64,000 nt of DNA from Tenrec ecaudatus (lineage: Eukaryota > Chordata > Mammalia > Afrosoricida > Tenrecidae), in the NCBI RefSeq assembly GCF_050624435.1, contig NC_134535.1, positions 72,598,494 to 72,662,493 of the forward strand, read 5' to 3'. Below are positions 43,216 through 55,329 of this stretch, in pieces. Within the stretch, counting starts at the first letter, position 1; every line of letters begins with the position of its first letter. A model generated the notes under the pieces. It did no database searches, had not been told where the DNA came from, and saw only the letters and a list, made by a program, of their open reading frames with translations. The position numbers were made by a program, and so were the translations under genes.

Positions 43216-45254
43216 TGGTTCTTTCCAAGAATATCTAGAAGATACAAATTTAAGTATGCTCAATTTGTAGAGAAAGGGGTGAGCAACGGAGAAAAAGGAG
43301 AACATGGTAAGATGGCATTTGTTTTTAAGTGAAAGGACATTCATTCTGTGGGAGGCATTAGATTTCGTGTCTTAATCTCCTGGACTGCACTTTGTCAGTG
43401 TACGCTTTCACCAAAGTCATTTCTGTCTCTTTATCACCTTCTGTGTCTGGTGGGTCTAAGGTCAGCTCATTACCCCTAAAGGAGATCATCAATCCAAAGT
43501 ATTTTGTTCTTGGCTTTATACAAGGAAGCTCCCTCATTACCAGGCAGAACTCGTTACTTAGCTGGATTTGTTTCTTAAGTACCCACAGGAGACAGCCAAC
43601 AGAGCTCATTCAAATAATACATTACCAGATAGGAACAGTTTCAAAGTGAAGTCAATTTGGGATGTGACCACACCCTCTGCTCCTGATGTAGTGCAACTTT
43701 TCTTTATTCGACTGAATCGATATCATTTAAGAAATTATCATTTGATACCAGCGGGGCTATAGGGAAAATCAAACTGCGCTCTGGTACAAAGAAGGAAATC
43801 TGGCACCGTTTGCTGTGCTGAAAGGGAAAGCTCATGGGCAGAGAAAAATAGACAGTGTGTGCTGGCTCGTGTGCCTATGATGTTTAGCTTTGGACCTCCA
43901 AGGAATCAGACGGACGGTTTTATGAAAGGTTCTGATGCGACTGTTCCTTTTCAAAAACACTTCAAAGGACGGGGATGAGGGATACCAAAGGTATAAAGGA
44001 TTTCTTTCAGAGCTGTGTTAATTTATTTTAGACCAAAGAACAAATATCCCAATAGACAAGGTAAGTAATTCAGTCCTCTGATTGTAGTGACAAACCTTAT
44101 ATAAAGACCAGGTCAAGAGCAGGCTGGGAGAGACTCCTAATCAATTGTGCATCAACTTGCCTATGAAGCAAGTCCCTTACGTTCCTCTGACTGGCATGTG
44201 GGCACCAACAGCTAGACACAGAAGAGTCAATGTCAGTGAGGGCGGGGTAGGGGCATCAGGGGCGGGGGAGCCAGTTCATTCTTGCCTCCCGAGGCTGACT
44301 AACAACATCTCTCTGCACTCAGAGGACAGAGACCGACAGTGACGATGAAGATTCGAAGTTTATTTTGGCGTAGCCAATGACCAAGAGTCTCGTTAGGAAA
44401 CATATTTGAGTTGGTGACAGAATTTTCGGGCATGGCTTCCAACATGCCCTAGGGTCGTGGAGCTGTGAGACTGGAATTAGGTAACCTAATTTCTCTGTCA
44501 AATGAAGGCAATTTCTCAAGGGTAAATAGCAGAGCTGGTGATAGATTTGAATGAGATAACTTTAAGGGCTTTGGTTAACTCTTAAATGTTACACAAGTTA
44601 GAAACCATTAGTTAACATGGGAAGAATTTAAAGTGCAACATATTGGCACTTTAACATATCCCACGCAAAAGGGCAGTCACCAACCAAAAGAGCTAAACAC
44701 AAACCATCATGAACTCAAATAAACTGAAGGAAAACCGAATTCACAGAAGAAAAATAGCATGAATTCCAAAGCAACCCAGAAGCTGAGGTCAAGGTGATAG
44801 AAGCACAAGGGGTAAGGGAGAGGGTTAAAAAAAATTTTTAAAGCAAGAGATACTATGCCCTGCGTTACTTCACCACCAGTTAGTAAGGTGTTTTAAGGAA
44901 AGGGGAAAAAAGATTATTGAAAATTGCTGAGCCTCCTGTGTTAAGGTTGAATATTTATTTTCAGTGGGAAAGGTGATAAGTTGCTCCCTTTCTGTTGTTT
45001 AATTGTACTGAGTTAACATGTTTCCATTACACCATTTAGGGGACATTGACTATCTGTGTAACAGGCAAGAAGATGTGTAATTACACTCCACACAAGGATG
45101 GTAAAAATGAACACTAAACCCTCCTTTTCCCATCAAATCAGCGAAAATGTAGCTTTCTGTAACCGGAACTACTGGCAGTGATGTGAAGACAGGGACATCT
45201 CTGTTCACGGCTAGCAAGTGGGGAAACTGGTAGAGCTCCAAAGGAAACCAAGTC
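43216..45254. other. Unassigned interval
   Basis: Two kilobases with no confidently named repeat. 'aaagtgc' and 'gcacttt' flank 'aacatattg' at 44632-44654 as a small inverted repeat. Confidence 0.4.
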
Positions 45255-45475
45255 CACGCCCTTTCCATTGAGTCCATTCTGGTTTCTGGTGACCTTATGG
45301 AGCAGAGTCGAACTGCCCCATAGAATTCCCAAAGATTCTGGTAAATCTTTACCAAAGCACAGTGTCGCAGCTTTCCCTGGAGGAGGAGAGACTGGTGGAC
45401 CACACTAACTGACTCTTTGGGGAGCAGCTGAGAGCTTGAAAGCCATGCCACCAGGACACTTGGCATAACTCCAAT
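45255..45475 (-). mobile_element. AfroSINE
   Basis: 'ggtgaccttatggagcagag' (45288), 'tcgaactgccccatagaatt' (45309), 'gtaaatctttaccaaagc' (45340) and 'ggaggagagactggtgg'. The head is partly lost. Confidence 0.75.
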
Positions 45476-46008
45476 ATGTGGCAGCTTGTCAATATCTACC
45501 AAAGTGACAAATCCATCTCTTTTTTGGACTAAATTTCATTGCTAGCCTATACATGTATCAGCTGGAAAAAAAATGATACAGGCTCTTCACTGAATCATTA
45601 TTTCTTATAGAGAGAAATTGGAAAGCTTTTAAAGATTTGTTTACCAGAGAGTGGTAAAATGAATGGTAGACTATCAGTATAATAGGAACAATGTACCTAT
45701 ATAAAATAATGAATATTATCTTTATTTGTTGATATAGAAAGATTTTCAAAGTACATATAATCAATGAGAAAGACAAAAATGCTAAACAGTATGTGAAATA
45801 ACTGCTACTTTTTTGCATATTGATATGTATAAATTCTCAGGAAAATACACAAGACGTTAAAACCTCTACTGCCCTGCTGGAGTGTGGCTTATGAACTATG
45901 TGATGGACAATGGAAGAAGGAAGATGTTTTACTTTTATACTTTTAAAGTTTTTTTTAATTGCAAAGCAAAATTTTTTTAAATTCTATTTCTATATATTTT
46001 TTACATAT
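45476..46008. other. Unassigned AT-rich interval
   Basis: No recognised feature before the L1 copy. Confidence 0.4.
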
Positions 46009-46517
46009 ATTCTTTTTAAAAATATTTTATTAGGGGCTCATACAATGCTGATCACAATCCATACATATACATACATCAATTGCATAAAGCACATTTGTAC
46101 ATTCTCTGCCTCGATCATTTTCAAAGCATTTGCTCTCCACTTAAGCCCTTTGCATCAGGTCCTCTTTTTTCCCCCCTTCCTCCCCTCTCCTACCTCCCTC
46201 ATGAGCCCTTGATAATTTATAGATTATTATTTTGTCATATCTTGCCCTATCCGGCATCCCCCTTCACCCCTTTCTCTGTTGTCCATCCCCCAGGGAGGAG
46301 GTCACATGTAGATCCTTGTAATCAGTTTCCCCTTTCCAACCCACTCACCCTCTACCCTCCCAGTATCGCCCCTCACACCCCTGGTCCTGAAGGTATCATC
46401 CACCCTGGATTCCCTGTGCCTCCAGCTCCTATATGCACCCGTGTACAACCTCTGCTCTATCCAGACTTGCAAGGTAGAATTCGGATCATGGTAGTTGGGG
46501 GGGGGGGGAGGAAGCAA
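46009..46517 (-). mobile_element. Young L1 3'UTR copy, antisense
   Basis: 3' end at 46009-46040 ('tattttattaggggctcat'), then antisense blocks 'gcttttgg'-free 'cctcgatcattttcaaagc' (46110), 'ccaccctggattccctgtgc' (46399) and 'aggtagaattcggatcatgg' (46471), breaking off in the G-run and 'aggaagc'. 5' truncated to about 0.5 kb. It shares the 'aatgctgatc..' style tail with the 24.2 and 58.1 kb copies. Confidence 0.85.
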
Positions 46518-46631
46518 GTTTTTAACACTGTAACCTATTACTACTTCAAAGATTAATTATAAACCACATCTTTGCTTGGAAATCCAATTTCCCCACCAAA
46601 TTGTTCATTTCCACAATCTTTTTGCCTACTT

Positions 46632-46810
46632 AAGGAGACCTGTTGGTGTCGTGGTTATAACATGCGGGCTGTGATCTGCAAGGTCAGCAGTTTGAAACCA
46701 CCAGCGGCTCTGTGGGGGAAAGACAGGGCTTTCTACTCCCATAAACAGTTATAGCCTCGGAAACCCACAGGGACATGCTGTGAGTCCACACCAACTCGAT
46801 GGTAGGGAGA
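46632..46810 (+). mobile_element. AfroSINE, nearly complete
   Basis: Head 'gagacctgttggtgtcgtgg' (46636), box-B-like 'ggtcagcagtttgaaaccac' (46682), 'gggggaaagacagggctttc' (46715) and tail 'catgctgtgagtccacacc' (46774). Confidence 0.88.
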
Positions 46811-47486
46811 TGGCCTGCTTCGGAGCACAGACCACTGCAGCTGCTCAATCAATGCTTACTAAGTAAACACTGACTCATCAGATGCTGCAACTTAAACTAA
46901 GCAATAGCCACATCCTGTCCTACTCTTCAGAGTTCTTTAAGTGTTTGGTGTGAAAGGGCCATTGAGGAATACCAGAAAAGTAACTGAGAAGATAAGAAAA
47001 TGCAACTTAATGCATGATTCTAATTCTACATGCCTTTCATTTTCTAATTCTTTTCACAAAAGTTATGTTGCCTGCTAGTTCTTCACTACAGTCTAATCCA
47101 TCCCTGGATACACTGTGACCCCGCCAGTCCTGCCTGGTCCCCACGAAGGATTAAATCGTTGTTTGGATTGTTGTGATCCACAGAGTTTTTGGTTTTGGGG
47201 AGGTTGATTTGGGAAGTAAATTATCAACCCTCTCTTGCTGGTCTACCTTAGTCTGGAAGCACTAGTGAAATCTGTTCTTCTTCACTGCTTAGCAACAACT
47301 AAAGAAGTGGACACAATTCAGATGTTCATGCTCAGAAGAAAGGATTAAAAATCCACTAAACACATAGAGCAGTAAAAATAATTAAGGGCAGCTTATATGT
47401 AATGATTGTAAGGGCAATTGTTAAACATATAATTACAGTAATTGTATATAAAGCTACAGTTAATTGTCTTTTTATGGCTGACTATT
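46811..47486. other. Unassigned interval
   Basis: No recognised repeat or exon. Confidence 0.4.
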
Positions 47487-47611
47487 AGAAACCCTAGTGG
47501 CAAACTGGTTAAGTGGTCAGCCGCTAACCCAAAGATCACTGGTTGGAACCTATCAGTCACTCTGCGGAAGAAAACACCTGGTAATTTGTTCCCATCAAGA
47601 TTACAGCTTAG
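47487..47611 (+). mobile_element. AfroSINE head, split by L1
   Basis: 'agaaaccctagtggcaaac' (47488), 'ggtcagccgctaacccaaag' (47516), 'gatcactggttggaacc' and 'atcaagattacagctta' (47594). It continues after the L1 at 48501. Confidence 0.85.
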
Positions 47612-48515
47612 GACTCTGAGATGCTTACCTTCCCAATATGCTCACTGAAGATAAAATGGGTGCATAAGTAAATGTAGTGAAGAAAGCTGATGGTGCCTGG
47701 CTTTCAAAAGATATAGCATCTGGGGACTTAAAGGCTTGAAGATAAACAAGCAGCCATCTAGCTGAGAAACAACAAAGCCCATATGGAAGAAGCACACCAG
47801 CCTGTGTGATCATGTGGTGTTGATGGGATCAGGTATCAAACATCAAAAACCAGAGCAAAACAACCATAATGTGAATGAGGAGGGGAGTGCGGAATGGAGG
47901 CCCAAAGCCCATCTGTAAGCAATTGCCCATCCCCTTACAGAAGGGTCATGAGGAGATGACAGGCCAGTCAGGGTTCAGTATAGCACTGATGAAACAGTTT
48001 TCCTCTGGCTCTTTACTTCCTCCACCTCCCTCCAGCTATCATGACCCTAATTCTACCTTACAAATCTGGCTAGACCAGAGCATGTACATGGGTACAGATA
48101 AGAGCTAGAAACACAGGGAATATAGGACAGATAAAGTCCTTGAAATCAATATTGAGAGTACCCATACCAGGGGAGTAAGGGGAAGGTTGGGGTAGAAAGG
48201 GGATCCAATCACAATGACTTACTTATAACCCCCTCCCAAGGGGATGGACAGCAGACAAGGGAGACATTGGACAGTGAAAGACTTGAAAAAATATATATAA
48301 ATTATCAAGGGTTCAGGAGGGAGGCAGGGAAGGAGGGGAATACAAGGAGGAGCTGATACCAAGGGCTCAAATAGAAAGAAAATGTTTTGAGAATGTTGAT
48401 GGCAACAAATGTACAAATGTGCTTGAGACAATGGATGTATGTATGGATTGTGATAAGAGCTGTGATAAGAGCCCCCAATAAAATGATTTTTAAACAACCC
48501 AGGATTACAGCCTAG
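47597..48515 (+). mobile_element. Young L1 3'UTR copy inserted in AfroSINE, with TSDs
   Basis: L1 3'UTR from 'actctgagatgcttacc' (47613) to 'gcccccaataaaatgattt' (48472-48490) and a short A/T tail. Duplication: 'aagattacagcttag' (47597-47611) and 'aggattacagcctag' (48501-48515), 13 of 15 matching. Excision rejoins the SINE 'gattacagc(c/t)tag..aaaccc' block. Confidence 0.9.
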
Positions 48516-48592
48516 AAACCCCGTAAGACAATTCTCTCTGTCATAAAGGGTTGTTATGAGTCAAAATCAATTGGATGGCAAAGAACAATAAT
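48501..48592 (+). mobile_element. AfroSINE body and tail, right of L1
   Basis: 'ggattacagcctagaaacccc', read across 48502-48522, then 'gggttgttatgagtcaaaatc' region (48548-48568) and 'aattggatggcaaagaacaa', completing the SINE begun at 47487. Confidence 0.88.
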
Positions 48593-49597
48593 AATAATGT
48601 TTATAACAATACGGACTAATCTTTGTAACCTAATATTAAATGTAAAAATAATTAACAAAAGATTACTACAGCTTAATACCCTTTTTATAATTTTCAGAAA
48701 GAAATGAACCTAAACAATTGTAAATATTTTCATAAACAACAAAGTGACACAATATGCGAGCTGGAGGTCAACAGGATGATGTGCTTGTCCTGTAGTGGAA
48801 AGTGTTGAATCTGGCTCTTTCTTCAGTCTGATTTGTTACCACTCCTGATTCTCTCAAGATTGGATCCAGTCTATTGAACTAACTTGGAGTCTACCCTCTC
48901 TAATGGAAAAGATCTGTGATTTGCTTCTCTGTTGGGTTTCCTCCTGACACAGGTTTCAATGTGTGCAAGCTTTGCCATTTGGTGTGGGCACACATACTAA
49001 AACCATGAGGGGCAAATACAGGAGTGTTGAGCATAACAGTTAAAGATGGCCTTCCTCTGGGAAATGAAGAAGGGTTGGGTTGAGGAAAAGCATATAAATA
49101 GCTGGAAATTATTGTTAATGTTCTAACTGATTAATGGGTTGGTGGGTGTTCAGCATATTATTAAAATGAGGAAATTAAAAGCTTAGCAGGGAATAAGAAA
49201 ATGGGAAATATTGCTTCTTCATAATAGTGTTATTTAAGATCTGCTTAATAGAGGTATGGTGAAGGTATGTTTACTTTGTGCATGTATGTATTTTACTTTT
49301 AAATAGAGAATTATATTGGTAGTAGAGTTTAGTGTATAAACTTTTACTCCCAACTAACATACTTCTTGAGCCTGGAATTGTAGTTTTAATCATAAGGAAA
49401 CGTTTTGAGTTTTACAGCCTGAAAAATCACTTTGATAATAAGTAAGTGACATGAAATAGAGCTTCCTGTATTCTCGGAAAGCTCTGACTAGCTGTGAAAC
49501 TGAGTTTTTACAAGCAACGACGTGAAAGAAATATGTTCTTCCCCCAGACTTCTGCTTGGCCTCACTCTTTCACTTACCACCTTCAATAAAAACCAAA
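48593..49597. other. Unassigned AT-rich interval
   Basis: No recognised feature. Confidence 0.4.
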
Positions 49598-49745
49598 AAG
49601 CCAAACTGACTACCATCAATTCAATTCCTATTCCTGGTAACCCTATAAGAAATGGTAGAACTGCCCTTTTGAGTTAGATGGTGACTTTTCACAGGAGTAG
49701 AAAACCTGATCTTTCTCTCAAAGATCGGTTGGTAGTTTGGATCTG
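49598..49745 (-). mobile_element. AfroSINE
   Basis: 'ctaccatcaattcaattcc' (49611), 'ggtaaccctataagaaatgg' (49637), 'aaaacctgatctttctctca' (49702) and 'ttggtagtttggatctgcc'. Confidence 0.8.
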
Positions 49746-49779
49746 CCAAGCTTACAGCATCTTTTATCTTCAGTAAACC

Positions 49780-49970
49780 AAAATCAAACTCACTGCCATC
49801 AAGTTAATGACAACAGACAGCAACGCTATAGGACAGGGTAGAACTGCCCTTGTGGGTTTTTGAGACATTGACTCTTTATGAGAGTTTTTCTTCTGCTGGG
49901 CAGATGGTGATTTTGAACTGTCAACCCTGTGGATCACAGGCCAATGTGTAACCACTAGGTACTATCTTCG
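49780..49970 (-). mobile_element. AfroSINE, nearly complete, adjacent same-strand copy
   Basis: Tail 'tcactgccatcaagttaatg' (49790), 'ggacagggtagaactgccc' (49831), 'gcagatggtgattttgaac' (49900) and head 'ccaatgtgtaaccactagg' (49941). Thirty-five bases separate it from the previous copy; the two differ enough to be independent insertions. Confidence 0.86.
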
Positions 49971-50019
49971 ATAGGAATGTAAGAAAACTAAAATGGTCTA
50001 CGCTGTGTAGAACCTTACC

Positions 50020-50235
50020 AGGGTCCCCGGCAGTGCCAACAGTTAATGTGCTCAACTGTTGTTGGAGAGTTTAATGTTCAAATCCATGCGGTGGTGCCTC
50101 AAAGAAAGAAAGAGGGGAAAGAGAGGTCTGGTGATTGACTTTTAAAGACCAGCCATCCTATGGACCACTATTCCACTCTGACCATACGGTGTCACCACAA
50201 ATCAGAAACAACTTGAAGGCAACTGTTTAGAGTTT
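50020..50235 (+). mobile_element. AfroSINE, divergent subfamily
   Basis: 'ccagggtccccggcagtgcc' (50019), 'tgttcaaatccatgcggtgg' (50073), 'gaggtctggtgattgac', then 'ttaaagaccagccatcc', 'accactattccactctgacc' and 'ggtgtcaccacaaatcag'. The 'gtctggtgat..ctt.taaa.a.cagccat' body differs from the other copies, suggesting an older subfamily. Confidence 0.7.
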
Positions 50236-50789
50236 TACCTTTTATAAAAGCTTAATTTTTATCCCAGAGATAAGCTTCAACAACCTTGTGAACACTGCAG
50301 GCCAGGATGAACTCAAGACATTGGCTGCAGATGGTCCTCAAAACATGGTTCCAAAGTGTAGCATGTACACAAATGATAAAAAACCCACACATTTCAAAAA
50401 TATTAAATAAGATTATACACAATGTTTAATATTAATATTTAGGTAACATGGTCATCTTTGTATATTTATTTGAGTATGCACTATATTTACTTCTAATGTG
50501 GTGAGTAATTCTAGCTTTCACTTTCATGATGGCACAACGTTGTCCTTCTTAATAAAGTTATGCTTAATACAGCTGAATTTATTTCAAGAAGGCTCAAGTA
50601 GATAATAACACAGATATTACTGAGAGCAGAGAAATGTTATACATGTTATGAAGGGGGGTATATAAAAACAGAAAAATAGGAAAATCCATTGTAGTCTATT
50701 ATTATTAAGAAAAAAAGATATGTGTGTTCCCAGGTCACCTACACTGGTTTGACAGCTTGGACAGAGGGAAGATTGCTGGGTCCTATGTC
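50236..50789. other. Unassigned AT-rich interval
   Basis: No recognised feature. Confidence 0.4.
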
Positions 50790-51260
50790 AAAGCCTGAAG
50801 AGCCAGTGCTGGAGAAATAATAAGGAAAAGTACACAGCCAATACCCTTATGGAGTCTGCCTTCCAAGAAAAGCTCAAACAAGTTTAGAGTTTATTTCAGC
50901 AGTGTAAGCATAGAGCGGTATAGGAAAAGATAACTCATTCTTTGCATATCAACAAAAGCTTCCTGAAGCAGCTGACATCTAAGAATGTGGAAGAACTAGC
51001 CAGAGGTGAGGGGAGCTGAGAGGAGGGGCTCATATGTACAAAGGCCTGGAGAGGAATGAGAGCATACGACATTTAGTGGACCCCCAGCAGACTGGAAATC
51101 CTGGGTCAAATGTCCAGAGAGTTGGGAGTGGCAAGAAATTAGGCTGGAGAAAAACAAGCCTCAGACAAGATCTGTTGCCTCAACAAACCAACAGGGTTCT
51201 TGGTGGTAAGCAAGAGAAAGGGACTCTGAATGAATGAAAAGAAAAATGTTAAAAGAAAAT
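50790..51260 (-). mobile_element. Probable L2 LINE fragment
   Basis: Antisense L2-like blocks: 'cccttatggagtctgcc' (50845), 'agcttcctgaagcagctgac' (50958), 'gtacaaaggcctggagagga' (51035) and 'ggctggagaaaaacaagcc' (51141). Weak but collinear. Confidence 0.5.
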
Positions 51261-53261
51261 CAGAAGAGTGTGAAGCATGGCATTGCCCCCACCCTCAAGA
51301 GCACACACTGAGGGGCTTTCCAAAAGAGGAAGAGTGGCTTGTCCGCATAAAACAAATGCAATGAAAATTTCTCAAAGGAAAACAAAGCCCGAAGAGTTTA
51401 GACTTCATTCTGCAGACAACCAAGAATCACAACAGGGATGGACATGTTTATCATTGCATGTTAGCTAGATTCGTCTTTCAGTAGAAGGAATCAACAGAAG
51501 GGAAGGGGTGAGGGCGACTTCAGCGACAGAATGGAGAGGTGATGGCATTCTGAAGGAGGCCAGTGGCAGTCGGGGAACAAAAGAATCAGGAAGAAGAGCT
51601 ACAGGAGCAATGGGAGGATCCAGCTTGTTCAGAATGGTCCATGCTCTTTGATGCTCTGTTATTATTGAATTAAATCCCTGGACACAGAAAAGCCATGGTG
51701 TAGTCATTTGGCTTTCATGACCAACAAGCAAAGAAAATCCTAGGTATGGAACTATTTGGAGTCTCCTCCGGAACATTCCTGTATGATCCCAGAATTCGCA
51801 AAACAGACCTTCCCACTGTGGAACTTGTCTTTTATTTTCAAACACCTCTCAGTGGGTTGTCACACCTAACCTTGACCGTCTCCCATAATGGGATGTAAAT
51901 TTATGAACACCCTTTACTCACTTGCCTGCAGCCATCTATTTTGGCTGCTTCCCAAGTCTTTAATTTCTTTATTGGTGCATTTCGTGATGAGTGTTGCTTC
52001 TGTTTAAGAGCTCTTTGCAGTCTCTGAGTTTTTGGAACACTCTCTGTTTCTCTCCCATCCATGGTTTCATTAAAATTGATTTTCCCTGCTTCACACATGT
52101 TTCTGTATATGGCAAAGAATTTTAGATAGATACCACAACCTAAGAAATGGGGGATAACCAAGATCTGAGTAATGTTATTTTAATTGCAATTTAAAGTCAA
52201 AAGGCAAAGACTTAGCAAAGAGCTGTTTTCATTAGAGTTGTTCCATGCATGAAATGAACCATTACACATTGGAAAAGAAGAAATCATTCCAGAGTGGCTT
52301 AGTTATAACAAACAAAATGAGTTCCAACAAGCTGTTTTCAGTCCCATGGCCAAAAAATGCATTCTGTTGCTATTCAGGATTTTTTTTTTAGTGTGGCATT
52401 ATAGTCTGAAATGTTATTTTATATTATACTCGCTTCTATCACTTATTTGCATTGAGTAATGAGAGAAATGACCAGCTGGTCTCTTGCAGTTACAAAGCCC
52501 TTTATTGGAGGCAGCAGGATGATGGCAGATGGCAATTTAGGTTGAAGTCTTACTAAGAATAGATTTTCAATGCCTTATCGGTGGGGGATATACAACCTTT
52601 CTGGGTCTATAAGAATGATGGTTGGACAGTTTATTGAGATACTAATTTTATTCTCACTGTATTTTTATTTACTAATTTTATTCTCACTGCATTATTCCCC
52701 CTCCCTCATTAAAGTGGGAAAAACTATGAGAATCAGGGTGTTTGGTTCCCATGGAAAAAAGCAAAAGCTGCCCAAAGACAAGCCTATTGTTATCGCATCT
52801 TGTTTTTGAAAACCCAAGTTCCCTTAAGGAGAGGATAGGCCAACAAGAGGAGGAAGAGGAGAGAGAATGGCCTTGGATCGGAAAGTATGATGTCTTTGTT
52901 AGATTTTGCTGATGCAGGAAGTAGATGGGACTATTTAGTGGAGTAGCATGAATGGTCCTTTGCAAACTGTCATGTGCCACAAGGTGCCCGGGTTTGCGAC
53001 CTCTGTCACTACTCTAGGCACAGGGTTATTAGAGCCACCTGGATTAGAATGTGCAGAAGCCATGCTCTTTTGTAGTGACCATGAACAGTTGCAAAATATA
53101 TTTCTCACTGATCATCATATTAGTGACAAGAAACTTTCTAGATTCCTCCCCCCCCCCCCCCATGGGTGAACTAGGATGTAATGGAGCCTGGATCCCACAT
53201 GGTCTAGCCCCAAACTTTTATGACTGTCACTAAATCTTTCCCCCACTGATGATTCAAAGCA
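51261..53261. other. Repeat-poor interval
   Basis: No named dispersed repeat. Contains a roughly 30-bp direct duplication at about 52640-52692 ('actaattttattctcactg' twice) and a run of about 13 C's at 53149-53161. Frames on both strands are short and featureless. Confidence 0.4.
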
Positions 53262-53385
53262 AAACAAAATGCAACTTATTTCCATAGGGTCAATTTCAAC
53301 TCTGAGCAATCCTACAGGACGGAGTCGAACTGCCCCTGTGGGTTTTGCGGGCAATAGCTCTGTGTGGTGGAGACAGCCTTGCCTG
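53262..53385 (-). mobile_element. AfroSINE fragment
   Basis: 'ttccatagggtcaatttc' (53280), 'acaggacggagtcgaactg' (53314), 'cccctgtgggttttgcggg' and 'ctgtgtggtggagac'. The head is missing. Confidence 0.75.
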
Positions 53386-54845
53386 CCTCCTGTGGAGCTC
53401 CTAGCTAACCTGCTACTTTCTCAGCATCCAGTGTGCAACCCAGTGTGCTGCGAGGGCTCCTCTGGTAATAGGAGACTTGGAATAGCGTTGAATAAGATTG
53501 CTCTTCTTAGTAGTATCTCTTGCATTTGAGTATTCAAAACTCAAAGCTAGACTCACTGGCAAAATCCTTTCTGACATATCGTTAAGTAAAATTCAAATCC
53601 CTCACACACATGAGAAGACAAACCACTATTTAAGGTAGGTAATATAAGACAAAGGATTTTGAAGATAAAATTCTAGATCGTTGTGCACTTGAATTATTAT
53701 AATAATTATGGGAAAATAAGAGCATTAGATGAGCCTCAAAAAGAATAAGACCTGCTTTCTGAGAAATAGATCCATATGTCTCCACTACTATCCATCCCTG
53801 CATGGAAATCCCATCTCCTAAGGATGCTTTCCTTTTTGTCCTGACTTCTTCATGTGGAGATGAGGAAAGCCCGAACTCTGGACAGTCTGCTGCAGCCAAG
53901 CGCACTCCTTCCCTCCTCATCCCTGTCACCAGACTGAACGGGCCCCGCTCAATTAGCATATTATCTCTCGCGGTTCATCTCAAGGGGCTTATTCTATTCC
54001 TTACATTCATCTCAAGAACGTCCGTTCTCATATCCCACTCGTCACTTGTGCGTGAGATCATTGAAGACAACGTCACACAATGATAAGAACCAAGGGCCAG
54101 TTCAGAAGCCAGATCTATGCAGGCTCTTCAGGGGCACTTGGAGCCGGGTAACAGTCATGCTCTCCCTCTTCCCAGCTCTGGGCCGTGGGCAGTCTTTTAA
54201 ACTCTCCACACTTAAGTGTCCACAGCGAGCAAGCGGGCTGCTTGCAAGAGTAGTTCAGAACAGTGAATTAGTTAATGTGGTTCCTCTAAGCATCATCTCT
54301 GTAATGCTCTCCAACAATCTTTTCCAGATGGGATCTGGGTAGGAGAAGATGCTGAGAGGATTTAGTTGTGAGTGCTTGTAAACATATTTCATTAAGTTTG
54401 CCGAACTGCTGGATATAAAATGAGCCCTCTAAGGAGCAGGACAGGGGGCTGCACTCCCAGCAAGAGTTATTCATTATTCTTCACTAGCGTAATAATTTAA
54501 AGACATCAGTATATAAAAAGCAGAAGAAGACTTTGAAAGTAGAAATGTGGAAGAATAAGAAGACCCAAAGATTCACTCAGTGATGATTTCCTGGACATTT
54601 CTTTTTGTTTCCTATATCAAGGCGTGAAGAGGAAGAAGCCAGCAGTCACAAGATTCCAACGATCTCAAGCAAACAAACAAACAAACCCTGCTCTTTCTAG
54701 CTAGCGGGCCAAGAAAAAGGGAAACTCAGTAAGAGAAAACACTTTAAGATAATATACTTTGCGTTAGCCAAATACCCCTGAAAAAAGGTGGGCCCAGCCC
54801 CATGCAGACCAGTAAAGCCTAAGCAGAGAACCTAGACATCCGTTT
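53386..54845. other. Repeat-poor interval
   Basis: Nothing recognised beyond short simple runs such as (caaa)n near 54674. Confidence 0.4.
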
Positions 54846-55329
54846 TAGCAAGGTTGTATTGATACGTTCCAATTGTCTCGTTGATGTGTCAAAGATTCTC
54901 AGATGAGGTACGTACTCTAAAGTTAGAGAAACACTGGCCCAACAACCAGAAAGAAGAGCATCTAAAGTCTTAAAGACGTGTCTTCAAATCAACAGTCTTC
55001 AACTTTGTCCACATGGAAGAAGTACATCAGCCTGTGTGAGCCAAGGATAGTAAGTAACAAAATCCAAATCTGAAGGAGGGCACGGTATTTGAATGTGAAT
55101 TCTGAACACCAGTTTGCAAGAGGGTATGGATGACAGTGAAAGCCCACCTTCCATTGGCAGGATCCCCAGATGATCAAGCCTCTGCTGCACCCTCACTGAT
55201 CATACTCCGGGGGTGTGACTAGTCATGGTACTAGACAGAGAACAACGTAAAGTCAACTCTGGGAAATGTAGTTAGGTTGAAATGCAACATGTTCTGATTT
55301 GATCTCCCATTAACTCCACTTTTAAATTA
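54846..55329 (+). mobile_element. Older L1 family 3'UTR, left part (split by pogo element)
   Basis: 'agagcatctaaagtcttaa' (54955), 'acatggaagaagtacatcag' (55011), 'cagcctgtgtgagccaagg' (55028) and 'ccccagatgatcaagcctc' (55163) parallel the copy near 11.1-11.5 kb. The continuation is at 56276. Confidence 0.65.

Noticed and set aside
44632-44654. Small inverted repeat 'aaagtgc..gcacttt' as a regulatory hairpin.
   Set aside because: Seven-base arms are expected by chance in 64 kb.
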